Source: Paenarthrobacter ureafaciens (GTDB taxonomy: Bacteria > Actinomycetota > Actinomycetes > Actinomycetales > Micrococcaceae). Taken from it: 64,000 nt of DNA. Made by a program: the position numbers and the translations under genes. The stretch is taken from NCBI RefSeq assembly GCF_004028095.1, contig NZ_SBHM01000007.1, forward strand, positions 1,984,001-2,048,000, in the 5' to 3' direction. The notes beneath the pieces are model-generated. The model made no database searches. It was not told where the DNA came from and saw only the letters and a list, made by a program, of their open reading frames with translations. Positions 8,528 through 16,542 of this stretch are shown piece by piece. How positions within the stretch are numbered: the stretch's first letter is position 1; each line of letters starts with the position of its first letter.

Positions 8528-9367
8528 CTACTTGACGGCGCCCGCTGAGAGGCCGGCCACCAGGTGCCGCTGGACCAGGATGAATCCGATGAGGACCGGC
8601 AGGCTGACCACAACCGATGCGGCCATGAGCTGGTTCCAGAACACGTCGGATTCGCTGGCATAGGCCTTCAAACCGAGGGACAGCGTCTTGGTGGCCTCAT
8701 TGGTCAGGACCGAGGCGAACAAGACTTCGCCCCAGGCCGAGATGAATGAGTAGACCGCGACGGCGATGATGCCCGGCTTGGCCACCGGAAGGATCACGCG
8801 GAACAGCGCTCCCATCCTTCCCGTGCCGTCGATCATGGATGCTTCCTCCAACTCCTTGGGAATGGAAGCAAAGTACCCGCTGAGCATCCAGATGGCGAAC
8901 GGCAGGGTGAACGTCATGTAGGTGATGATCAACCCGAGGTAGGAACCCTGGAGCTGCAGTCCGGTGATGTTCCGGATCTGGGTGAAGATCAGGTACAGCG
9001 GGAGCAGGAACAGGATGCCGGGGAACATCTGGGTGGACAGGACGGTCAGGCTGAAAACGCGCTTGCCCTTGAACGGCAGCCTCGCGATCGCGTAGGCCGC
9101 CAACACAGCGACTGTTACGGAGAACGCAGTGGCGGCGATGGTGATGATGAGGCTGTTCTGGAAGTACTTGGCCAACGGCACGGTGGTCCAGATATCAAAG
9201 TACGGAGCGAGCGTGATTTCGCGGGGGATCCACTGGAAAAGGCCGGAAACGTCCTTCAGCGGCTTCAAGGAGGTGGACACTACGACGAACAGCGGTACGG
9301 CGACCCAGAGGGACAGGATGGTCAGGACCACGTTCCTCAGGATCCGGAAGTTGCGGGTCTCAATCAT
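8528..9367 (-). CDS. Carbohydrate ABC transporter permease (MalG type)
   Basis: 279 aa, ATG start overlapping the upstream permease stop by 8 bp. About six membrane segments and the conserved EAA loop (EASMIDGTGRMGALFRVILP) that contacts the ATPase. Second permease of a CUT1-class sugar importer, with the binding protein at 10433-11758. No ATPase gene is present in the cluster; actinobacterial CUT1 systems commonly share one MsiK-type ATPase encoded elsewhere, so that is expected here. Confidence 0.94.
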   Translation of the reverse strand: MIETRNFRILRNVVLTILSLWVAVPLFVVVSTSLKPLKDVSGLFQWIPREITLAPYFDIWTTVPLAKYFQNSLIITIAATAFSVTVAVLAAYAIARLPFKGKRVFSLTVLSTQMFPGILFLLPLYLIFTQIRNITGLQLQGSYLGLIITYMTFTLPFAIWMLSGYFASIPKELEEASMIDGTGRMGALFRVILPVAKPGIIAVAVYSFISAWGEVLFASVLTNEATKTLSLGLKAYASESDVFWNQLMAASVVVSLPVLIGFILVQRHLVAGLSAGAVK

Positions 9368-10370
9368 TGTCGGCTCCCTTGGGCAGCACCATGCGGATGT
9401 AGAAGACAGAAGCGATGAACAGGGCGATCAGCAGCAGGACGCTCATGGCTCCGCCCAGGCCGAAGTTCCAGCTGCCGAACGAGTTCTGGTAGATCAGCGG
9501 CGAGATGAGTGTGGCTTCCTTCGGCGACGTGGCACCGAAGAGGACGAACGGAATGTTGAACTGGTTGAAGGTCCACAGCGACATCACCATGAGGAGCACG
9601 CCGTTGGCCGGGCGCACCATGGGCAGGGTGATGGTGCGGAACTGCTGCCACAGGGTTGCGCCGTCAATGGCTGCTGCCTCGTAGACGTCGTTGGGCACGT
9701 TTTGCAGGGCGGCCATGAGCATCAGGAACGCGAAAGGCCACAGCTGCCAGACGTTGACGATCACCATGGCGCCGAAGGAGTTTTCACCCAGGAGCCAGAA
9801 GGGCCGTTCGTCGCCGAAGAGGTGGAGTGTGTCCACCAGGATCTGGTTCACGGCACCGTCGCGCTGGTTGAACATGAAGGCCCAGGCGATGGTTCCGACG
9901 TACGCAGGAAGGGCGTAGGGGACCAGGAAGAAGGTCCGCAGGATGGCGCGGCCCTTGAAATTGGAGGAGAGGAACACTGCGCCGGCCATGCCCAGGACCC
10001 AGGAGAAGCCCACCACCAGGATGGTGTAGCCCAGGGTGCGGCCCACGGTGCTGAAGAAGGCCTGACCAATGGTGCTTTCCGGGTTCAGGCCGTTGATGAA
10101 GTTCTGCAGGCCGACGAACGGGGCGTTGAGCCAGTTGGTCAGGTTCAGCTGGGTCAGGGAGATGAAAGCGATCCAGAAACCCAGGAGCATGGGGCCGATG
10201 TGGATCAGGAGTTCAAGGAGGGCGGCCGGGGCGATCAGGCCGTAGGGGAGGAAGGAACGGCGCCGCTTCCGGGGCGCAGGCGCGGCGGTGGCTGGCCCGC
10301 CGGGCTCAGGATTGGCAGCGTTGGTGCTGCCTGCAGCGGTCTTGCCGCTGTCCAGCGTTGAGTGGGACAT
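9360..10370 (-). CDS. Carbohydrate ABC transporter permease (MalF type)
   Basis: 336 aa, ATG with AAAGGAG 5-6 nt upstream. A polar Ala/Pro-rich N-terminus ending in a basic RKRRR patch precedes about six membrane segments; the EAA loop is EAAAIDGATLWQQFRTITLP. Pairs with the MalG-type permease with which it overlaps by 8 bp. The 62-bp gap to the binding-protein gene holds a strong hairpin, which would lower permease expression relative to the binding protein. Confidence 0.94.
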   Translation of the reverse strand: MSHSTLDSGKTAAGSTNAANPEPGGPATAAPAPRKRRRSFLPYGLIAPAALLELLIHIGPMLLGFWIAFISLTQLNLTNWLNAPFVGLQNFINGLNPESTIGQAFFSTVGRTLGYTILVVGFSWVLGMAGAVFLSSNFKGRAILRTFFLVPYALPAYVGTIAWAFMFNQRDGAVNQILVDTLHLFGDERPFWLLGENSFGAMVIVNVWQLWPFAFLMLMAALQNVPNDVYEAAAIDGATLWQQFRTITLPMVRPANGVLLMVMSLWTFNQFNIPFVLFGATSPKEATLISPLIYQNSFGSWNFGLGGAMSVLLLIALFIASVFYIRMVLPKGADND

Positions 10371-10388
10371 CGAAACTCCTTTGCCGGA

Positions 10389-10419
10389 GCGGGGGCACCA
10401 CCGGCAGTGGTGCCCCCGC
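10389..10419 (-). promoter_or_regulatory. Hairpin between binding-protein and permease genes
   Basis: Arms 10389-10401 and 10407-10419 pair perfectly over 13 bp (GCGGGGGCACCAC and its complement) around a 5-nt loop. It lies just after the binding-protein stop (10433) and just before the permease Shine-Dalgarno. Such hairpins commonly stabilise the upstream message and attenuate read-through, giving an excess of binding protein. No T-run is present. Confidence 0.65.
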
Positions 10420-10432
10420 CCGCGAGGCGTCG

Positions 10433-11758
10433 TTACTGGGCCGCGGCCATCTGGTTGTTGGCGTCCTTCAGGGCCGCCTTGATGTCGTCTTCGGAAACAG
10501 TTCCGGTTGCTGCCTTGGCAAAGAGGTTCTTGATCGCGGTACCCGTGAGGGTCTCCATCTGCCCTTCCTTCGCGATCAGCGGCATGGGCAGGGAGTGGTT
10601 GGCCAGGGCATCGTTCTTGGCCTTGACCTCCTCGGTCTGGAACGCAGCGTCCTTGGAGGCTTCGGTCACCACCGGCAGGGAGGAGTATGCCTTGTTCAGG
10701 GCAACCTGCTCCTCATCGCTGGTCAGGAACGCGGCAAGCTTGATGGCGTTCGCCTTGTTCTTGCTGTTCTTGAACACACTCAGGTTGATACCGGCCACGT
10801 GGCTTTGGGTGGCGCGGTCGCCCGTCGCGTCGGCGGTCATCATGGGGACGGGGGCTACGCCCCAGTCCTTGAAGTCGCGTGCGGCGAAGTTCTTCAGCGG
10901 GCTCTGGTCGAACATCATGGCTGCCTTGCCGTTGATGAGGTTGTCCACCTTCTGGGCGCCCTGGCTAAGTTCGGCGTCCGACGGCGACATCACCTTGTCC
11001 ACTGCCATCAGGTCGACCCACTGCTTGACACCAGCCACCTGCGGATCGCTGTCGAACGTCGGCTTGCCGTCCTTGTCGAAGAGCGTGCCGCCGTTCTGCA
11101 GGCCGCGGATAAAGGCCTGGTGGGAGTTGGCGGAAACAGATGCGCCGGCAGCGGTGAAGCCCCACTGGTCCGGCTTGCCGTCGCCGTTGGTGTCCTTGGT
11201 CAGCTTCTTGGCGTCAGCGACGAATTCTTCCCAGGTCACAGGAGGCTTTTCGATGCCTGCTTCCTTGAACATCTTCGTGTTGTAGTACATGTTGTACGCC
11301 AAGCCGTAGAGCGGGATGGACGTGGGCGTCTTGCCCTCGGCTCCACCGGTGGACCAGCTGGTCTGCAGGAAGCGGTCCTTGCCGCCGATCGCGTCCAGGA
11401 GCTCACCTTCCACGGGCTCGAAAGCACCCGTCTCCTGCAGCGTCACGGCCCACGTGTTGCCGATGTTCAGGACATCCGGACCGTCGCCGCTGGTGACAGC
11501 CGTCAGGATGCGGTTGTAAAGGTCGGTCCAGCCGATGACTTCCAGCTTGACCTTGACTCCTGTCTTCTCCGTGAAGCGGTCCAGGCTGGGCTTCAGCTTT
11601 GCTGCGGTGTCGTCAAGGCTGTTGCCCTGGTCCGACGCCCAGTACGTGATGGTGTCGGAGGAGGCCTGCGTATTATCTCCGCCGCCACACGCGGTCATGC
11701 CCAATGCGAGCGCGGCCGTGGCCGTCAGCGCCGATAGGACTTTCAGGGGGTTCTTCAT
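10433..11758 (-). CDS. Extracellular sugar-binding lipoprotein of ABC importer
   Basis: 441 aa, ATG with CGGAG upstream. Lipoprotein signal peptide with lipobox LGMTAC and acylated C24, then a type-1 (MalE-like) solute-binding fold. It contains an acidic, EF-hand-like DTNGDGKPDQWG segment near residues 165-176, frequent in this family. Anchored outside the membrane, it delivers substrate to the MalF/MalG-type permeases. It is the third gene of the operon, 45 bp after the Gfo/Idh gene at 11804-12946. Confidence 0.94.
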   Translation of the reverse strand: MKNPLKVLSALTATAALALGMTACGGGDNTQASSDTITYWASDQGNSLDDTAAKLKPSLDRFTEKTGVKVKLEVIGWTDLYNRILTAVTSGDGPDVLNIGNTWAVTLQETGAFEPVEGELLDAIGGKDRFLQTSWSTGGAEGKTPTSIPLYGLAYNMYYNTKMFKEAGIEKPPVTWEEFVADAKKLTKDTNGDGKPDQWGFTAAGASVSANSHQAFIRGLQNGGTLFDKDGKPTFDSDPQVAGVKQWVDLMAVDKVMSPSDAELSQGAQKVDNLINGKAAMMFDQSPLKNFAARDFKDWGVAPVPMMTADATGDRATQSHVAGINLSVFKNSKNKANAIKLAAFLTSDEEQVALNKAYSSLPVVTEASKDAAFQTEEVKAKNDALANHSLPMPLIAKEGQMETLTGTAIKNLFAKAATGTVSEDDIKAALKDANNQMAAAQ

Positions 11759-11803
11759 TGTTGCTCCGGTTTTCTCGTCGTCGAGTTGCCTGAGGGGATG
11801 GGA

Positions 11804-12946
11804 TCAGGCCGAAAGGGTTGCTGCGGTGGGGTCCCAGTCCTCGGGGAGGGCCGGTACCTTGGCTGCGGAACTTTCCACATCCACAAAGGCGCGGTTATCG
11901 ATCGACTCCGAGATGGAAGCCATGGTGTCCAGGATGTGGAACGCGAGTTCACCCTGGGCCCGGTGGGGACGGCCTTCACGGATTGCCCGGGCCATCTCCA
12001 AAACTCCCGCACCCCGGCTGGCGGTGGAACCCACGGAGGGCACTACCGTCCAGTCGTCAGAGCCAAGGGTGCAAATCCTGACGTCGCCGTCGAACATGTT
12101 CGGGTCCGGGAAGGCGATGGTGGCTTCGGTGCCCGTGATCTCGACGAACCCGGCGCGTTTCAGCGGTGAGTCGAAGCTGAAAATGCTCTGGGCGGACTCG
12201 CCGCCCTCGAACTCGAGGATGGAGCTGACATGCGTGGGGACCGTGACCTCGAAGCTTTCCCCGGCCTTGGGCCCGGAACCGATGATGCGCGATTCGCGGG
12301 ACTTGGATCCGAAGGCGGCCACGCGGCGGATGCTGCCGAAGGTCTGCACCAGCGTTGTGAGGTAGTAAGGGCCGATGTCGAAAAGGGGTCCGGCGCCGTC
12401 CTGGAAGAGGAAGGCCGGGTTGGGGTGCCATGACTCAGGTCCCGGTGACTGCATCAGGGTCAGAGCGGTCAGCGGGGTGCCGATGTCTCCGCGCTCGATC
12501 ATCCGCCGCGCCGTCTGCAGCCCGGCACCGAGGAAGGTGTCGGGAGCACAGCCAAGGCGTACACCGGCAGCGTCCGCGGCCTTCAGCAGGCCAAGCCCGC
12601 TTTCCCGGTCCAAGGAGAAGGGCTTCTCGCTCCACACGTGCTTGCCGGCGTTGACGGCGAGGGTAGCCACCTCGACGTGGGCAGCAGGAATGGTCAGGTT
12701 GATGACGATTTCGACCTCAGGATGGCCGAGGACGGCGTCCACACCTCCGTGGGCGGGAATTCCGTATTCGGCAGCCCGGGCTGCCGCTGCTTCCTCGAAC
12801 AGGTCGCCGATGGCGAGGACCCGTACATCGGGGAAGCTGGTGAGGTTGTCCAGGTACTGCTTGCTGATGACGCCGGCACCGATGATGCCGACTCCCACGG
12901 GACCTGAACCCAGTGGACCGAACGCTGCTCCTGCGGCGTGGCTCAT
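11804..12946 (-). CDS. Gfo/Idh/MocA-family oxidoreductase
   Basis: 380 aa, ATG overlapping the upstream isomerase stop by 4 bp (ATGA). Rossmann motif GIIGAGVISKQY, EKP motif (VWSEKPFSLD) and a C-terminal catalytic-domain motif GPLFDIGPYYLTTL. In that motif the usual H of the D...H pair appears as Y, as happens in one branch of the family. Likely a sugar or cyclitol dehydrogenase acting with the TIM-barrel protein encoded immediately upstream. Second gene of the operon. Confidence 0.92.
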   Translation of the reverse strand: MSHAAGAAFGPLGSGPVGVGIIGAGVISKQYLDNLTSFPDVRVLAIGDLFEEAAAARAAEYGIPAHGGVDAVLGHPEVEIVINLTIPAAHVEVATLAVNAGKHVWSEKPFSLDRESGLGLLKAADAAGVRLGCAPDTFLGAGLQTARRMIERGDIGTPLTALTLMQSPGPESWHPNPAFLFQDGAGPLFDIGPYYLTTLVQTFGSIRRVAAFGSKSRESRIIGSGPKAGESFEVTVPTHVSSILEFEGGESAQSIFSFDSPLKRAGFVEITGTEATIAFPDPNMFDGDVRICTLGSDDWTVVPSVGSTASRGAGVLEMARAIREGRPHRAQGELAFHILDTMASISESIDNRAFVDVESSAAKVPALPEDWDPTAATLSA

Positions 12947-13683
12947 GCGGAGACCTTTCCTGCGCTGAGGTAGTTGTAGCTGTCGCGGACGGCCTCGAAC
13001 ATGTCGCCCTGGAAGTCGTCGAGTTCAACAACGCCGGCTTCCAGGGAACCTGCTGCTGCGAGGACGTCCCAGATGGGCATCTTTCCGTCGCCGACCGCCA
13101 GTTGGCTGGAGGGGTCGGAGGTGACGGGACCGTCCTTGATGTGGATGAACTTCACGCGGTCACCGAGTTTGGCCAGGAGTTCGGCCGGATCCTGTCCGCC
13201 CACTGCGGCCCAGTACGTGTCCAGTTCCAGGACCACTTCGGGAGCGAGGTTGTCGGCAAGGTGTTCAATGGCGGTCTTTCCGTCAATGACGGACTCAACT
13301 TCCCACCAGTGGTTGTGATAGCCCACGCGGACGCCGTATTCCGCGCCTTTGGCCGCGGCCGCGTTGAGCTGTTCTGCGGTGGCTTTGATGTCTTCGATGC
13401 TGTTCCAGCGCTCGATCGGAACGTGCGGATCGATCACGGTGCCGATTCCCAGCTGCCGGGCCGCTTCGAAGATGGCGTCCTGGTCATCGCTCAGCAGGGG
13501 AGCGTGCCCGGAGGGTGCAGTGAGGTTGTTTTCGGCAAGTGCTTTCTTGAGTTCCGCTGCCTTGGCAACGAACCGGTAGGGCTCCACCATGGTGAACCCG
13601 ATGTCAGCCAAACGTTGGATGGTTCCAGCAAGATCCTCTTCCAGGGCCTTTCGGACCGTGTAGAGCTGGATCGAGTATGACAC
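12943..13683 (-). CDS. Sugar phosphate isomerase/epimerase (TIM barrel)
   Basis: 246 aa, GTG start with GAGGAG 5-7 nt upstream. Short xylose-isomerase-like TIM barrel beginning MSYSIQLYTVR. Candidate metal and active-site residues lie in YHNHWWE, LELDTYW, FIHIKDG and the C-terminal VELDDFQGD. First gene of the operon; its promoter must lie in the 183-bp region shared with the divergent ROK regulator. The sequence differs greatly from the 332-aa isomerase at the operon's end, so two separate isomerisation or lyase steps are likely. Confidence 0.9.
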   Translation of the reverse strand: MSYSIQLYTVRKALEEDLAGTIQRLADIGFTMVEPYRFVAKAAELKKALAENNLTAPSGHAPLLSDDQDAIFEAARQLGIGTVIDPHVPIERWNSIEDIKATAEQLNAAAAKGAEYGVRVGYHNHWWEVESVIDGKTAIEHLADNLAPEVVLELDTYWAAVGGQDPAELLAKLGDRVKFIHIKDGPVTSDPSSQLAVGDGKMPIWDVLAAAGSLEAGVVELDDFQGDMFEAVRDSYNYLSAGKVSA

Positions 13684-13866
13684 TGTCTCTCCTCGTCATT
13701 GTGGTTTGAGCGCAGATCGACCCTGGTGATAACCACCATTTGCGGTCGTGATGTGCTGTACCTCACAACCTAGGGGGACTTTTGCCGAGCGTCAAGCAAA
13801 AGTTGAAAATACGTCGGCGTTCTTTTGCCGCGTGACACGCATAACCATCCGTGCTATCACTGATTC
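13684..13866. promoter_or_regulatory. Divergent control region for sugar operon and ROK repressor
   Basis: 183 bp between divergent starts. An exact 8-bp inverted repeat ACTTTTGC / GCAAAAGT lies at 13778-13785 and 13796-13803, the spacing expected for a ROK-repressor operator. Two weaker dyads occur nearer the operon: TGGTGATAACCACCA at 13724-13738 and a TGTG-N8-CACA-type element around 13750-13767. Assignment of any of these to a given regulator is inference. Confidence 0.55.
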
Positions 13867-15087
13867 ATGACTTCAGCCCCCGCGAACGACGCCGGAAAAG
13901 AGCCCTCTGCGCCGGAGGCCGGAAGTCTTTCCCGCGCTGGTGACCTCTTCCAGCTGCTCCGTGACGGGCAGGCCCGCACCCGCGCCGAACTCGCGCTGAC
14001 CACCGGACTCGCGCGCTCCACCGTTGCGTCCCGCATCGACGCACTCATCAGCTCCGGGCTCGTAGGACCCGCGGGCGAGGCAAGCTCCAGTGGCGGGCGC
14101 CCGCCGTCGCGCTTTGCCTTCAACCCGGCCGCCCGCGTGGTCCTGGCTGTCGACGTCGGCGCCACGCACGTGATTGTTGCGGTCACGGACCTCGGAGGGA
14201 AAATCCTTGCCGAGCAGCGGCTCAAGCAAGACGTCTCCGACGGCCCGGACATCGTGCTGGGGCGCGTCATAGCCGCAGGCAAGGAACTGCTCGCCGAGGC
14301 AGGACGGGAAATGGGCGACCTCGCCGGCATGGGCATTGGCTTGCCCGGACCCGTGGAACACGACACCGGCCGGCCGGTGAAGCCGCCGATCATGCCGGGT
14401 TGGGACGGGTTCGACGTCGTCCCTTACGTCCAGCGCTCGCTGCCTGTCCCGGTTTTGGTGGACAACGACGTGAACATCATGGCACTCGGCGAACGGACCG
14501 CTTACTGGCCGGAGCACGAGAACTTCCTGTTCATCAAGGTGGCCACGGGCATCGGTGCCGGCATCATCAGCAGCGGAGAGCTGCAGCGCGGCGCCAACGG
14601 AACCGCCGGGGACCTGGGCCACGTCCGCGTACCCCGCGGCGACGAGGTGCTGTGCCGTTGCGGCAACTACGGGTGCCTCGAAGCGCTGGCCTCAGGTCCC
14701 GCCGTCGCGCGCCAACTCCACGAGCTTGGGCTGGACGCGTCAACCGGCGCCGACGTGTTGCGGCTGGTCGGTGAGGGGAACCTGCAAGCGATCCAGGCCC
14801 TGCGGCAGGCGGGGCGAGACGTCGGGGATGTCCTGGCCACGGTGGTCAACCTGCTGAACCCGTCCATGATCGTGATCGGCGGCAGCGTCGGCGAGGCCGG
14901 GGAACATCTCGTGGCCGGTATCCGCGAGGTCGTGTACAGGCGTTCCCTGCCGCTGGCCACCACCCACCTGCGGATCGGCATCTCCATGGCCGGGGACCGC
15001 GCTGCCATCCTGGGCGCGAGCCAGATGGTTACCCAGTATGTCCTGTCTCCCGCGGTGATCGAAGCCACGCTGCAGGCAACCGGCTGA
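13867..15087 (+). CDS. ROK-family transcriptional repressor
   Basis: 406 aa, ATG; no Shine-Dalgarno seen, so possibly leaderless or weakly translated. N-terminal winged helix (about residues 22-80, TRAELALTTGLARSTVASRI) followed by a ROK sugar-kinase-like domain with phosphate-binding AVDVGATHV and the zinc motif CRCGNYGCLE (C-x-C-x4-C). Divergent from the sugar operon it presumably represses, with the operon's substrate or a derivative as inducer. A short GC stem overlapping its stop codon is followed by T6 (15094-15099), possibly a weak terminator. Confidence 0.92.
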   Translation: MTSAPANDAGKEPSAPEAGSLSRAGDLFQLLRDGQARTRAELALTTGLARSTVASRIDALISSGLVGPAGEASSSGGRPPSRFAFNPAARVVLAVDVGATHVIVAVTDLGGKILAEQRLKQDVSDGPDIVLGRVIAAGKELLAEAGREMGDLAGMGIGLPGPVEHDTGRPVKPPIMPGWDGFDVVPYVQRSLPVPVLVDNDVNIMALGERTAYWPEHENFLFIKVATGIGAGIISSGELQRGANGTAGDLGHVRVPRGDEVLCRCGNYGCLEALASGPAVARQLHELGLDASTGADVLRLVGEGNLQAIQALRQAGRDVGDVLATVVNLLNPSMIVIGGSVGEAGEHLVAGIREVVYRRSLPLATTHLRIGISMAGDRAAILGASQMVTQYVLSPAVIEATLQATG

Positions 15088-15169
15088 GCCGTCTTTTTTC
15101 GGGGCTGGGCGGCGCCGTGATAGCAATGAAACTGATGAAAACGTTTCCTGAGATCCTGCGGCCCGTTCC

Positions 15170-16363
15170 GTGAACCAATTGCTTGCCAAAGTTCCGCGCG
15201 GTTGGTTGATCCTTGCCTGCATCGGACTCATCGCCCTCAACATGCGCGGGCCGTTCGTTGCCGTTGCGCCGGTGGTGGACTCGCTGCGCATGGACCTTGG
15301 ATTCTCGCCGGTCGAGTTGGGCTTGCTGACCGGCATTCCCGTGCTGTGCTTCTCGCTCGCATCCCCACTGGCATCCCTCGCCGGACGGCGCTTCGGGGCC
15401 GAATTCGCCGTCATGCTTACCCTGCTGGGAGTGCTGGCCGGCGTTGTGGTGCGCTCCAGCGGGGGAGGCGTGCCCGTGATGGTGGGTACGGTGCTCATCG
15501 GCGTCGCCATCACCATCGGCAACATCGCAGTGCCCTTGATCATCCGTCGCGACTTCGCCCCACGCAGGCAAGCCACGGCCATGGGCGTCTACACCGCGGC
15601 GTTGAACATCGGCTCGTTCCTGACGTCCGTGATCACTGCGCCGCTCGCGGATCTGCTGGGCTGGCGGTTGTCCCTCGCCGCCAGCGCCCTGCTGGCGCTG
15701 GCTGCGATCGTGTTTTGGATTCCTACCGTTGGTGTCCGCCGCGCCCTGGTTCCGGCGCCCGTGCCCGCTGCTCCGCCGTCGGGTTCCGGACGGGTGGCCG
15801 GCGTCCGATGGCTGATAGCCGGGCTGACTGTTGGCTTCGCCGGGCAGGCGTTCTCCTATTACGGCGTCACGGCCTGGCTGCCCAGCTTCCTGTCCGATGA
15901 ACTCGGGATGGGTACCGCCGAGGCCGGCGCAGGGTCCTCGCTGTTCCAGATCTTCGCGATTGTGGGCGGCCTGGGCGTTCCGCTCCTGGCCCGCTTCACC
16001 AGTACGACGACGGTCGCGGTCACCTTGAGCGCGCTGTGGCTGAGCGTTCCCGTGGGCCTGCTGCTGGCCCCGCAGCTGTGGTGGCTCTGGTCCTCGATGG
16101 GCGGAGTAGCCCAGGGTGGCGGCATCACGGTGATCTTCATTGCCGTCATCAGGTTCGCCCGCGACCAGGCCTCGGCCGGCAAGATGTCCGCCGTCGTGCA
16201 GGGCGTTGGCTACTGCTTTGCCGCGCTTGCTCCCACAATCGTTGGCTACGTCCATGACGTGTCCGCAGGGTGGACCGCGCCGCTGCTGGTCATCCTCGGC
16301 TCGGTCCTCGCGTTCTGTGTGTGCACCACGCTGTCGGTGCGCTGGGTCGCCCGCCAGCCTTAA
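15170..16363 (+). CDS. CynX/NimT-family MFS transporter
   Basis: 397 aa, GTG start (no strong Shine-Dalgarno). About twelve membrane segments with the family-typical opening LACIGLIALNMRGPFVAVAPV and the loop LAGRRFGAEFAV between segments 2 and 3. Relatives are annotated as cyanate or 2-nitroimidazole transporters, but the substrate range of the family is largely unknown. It follows the ROK gene by 82 bp and may be its own unit. Ends at an exceptionally long hairpin terminator shared with aceB. Confidence 0.88.
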   Translation: MNQLLAKVPRGWLILACIGLIALNMRGPFVAVAPVVDSLRMDLGFSPVELGLLTGIPVLCFSLASPLASLAGRRFGAEFAVMLTLLGVLAGVVVRSSGGGVPVMVGTVLIGVAITIGNIAVPLIIRRDFAPRRQATAMGVYTAALNIGSFLTSVITAPLADLLGWRLSLAASALLALAAIVFWIPTVGVRRALVPAPVPAAPPSGSGRVAGVRWLIAGLTVGFAGQAFSYYGVTAWLPSFLSDELGMGTAEAGAGSSLFQIFAIVGGLGVPLLARFTSTTTVAVTLSALWLSVPVGLLLAPQLWWLWSSMGGVAQGGGITVIFIAVIRFARDQASAGKMSAVVQGVGYCFAALAPTIVGYVHDVSAGWTAPLLVILGSVLAFCVCTTLSVRWVARQP

Positions 16364-16364
16364 C

Positions 16365-16437
16365 CCCAACTGGGTCGCAGTTAAGCACGTTCTGAGCCCC
16401 CAAAACGTGCTTAACTGCGACCCAGATGGGTGGTTTT
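16365..16437. terminator. Long bidirectional hairpin terminator (constant-end family, member 1)
   Basis: Arms 16370-16391 and 16404-16425 pair perfectly over 22 bp, extended by 4 more pairs outside one mismatch (16365-16368 with 16427-16430). The loop is CTGAGCCCCCAA, and TTTTT follows at 16433-16437 on the + side. It lies between convergent cynX-like and aceB genes. It shares its outer end (CTGGGTCGCA) and loop core (TGAGCCC) with the split palindrome at 49315/50828. Confidence 0.88.
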
Positions 16438-16542
16438 TCCGGTGCTGGGCTGCCTCCCCGGCCTTCGGGGTCACTTGTTGCGAAGAGTGCAGGCAGCCCA
16501 GCGTCGGGGCTTTCGGTTTGTCGTTCCCAGGCGTTGCTGCTC

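Noticed and set aside
6195..11737. Several 390-475-codon + strand frames opposite the sugar operon
   Set aside because: Antisense shadows of the isomerase, Gfo/Idh and binding-protein genes; no family motif and no ribosome site.
8528..11758. Search for an ABC ATPase gene within the sugar operon
   Set aside because: None present on either strand; a shared MsiK-type ATPase elsewhere is the usual actinobacterial solution, so the operon is not considered broken.
13750..13767. CRP-like site ahead of the sugar operon
   Set aside because: TGTGA and TCAC halves are present but spaced 11 nt apart instead of 6, so it does not fit a CRP/GlxR site; kept only as a weak dyad.
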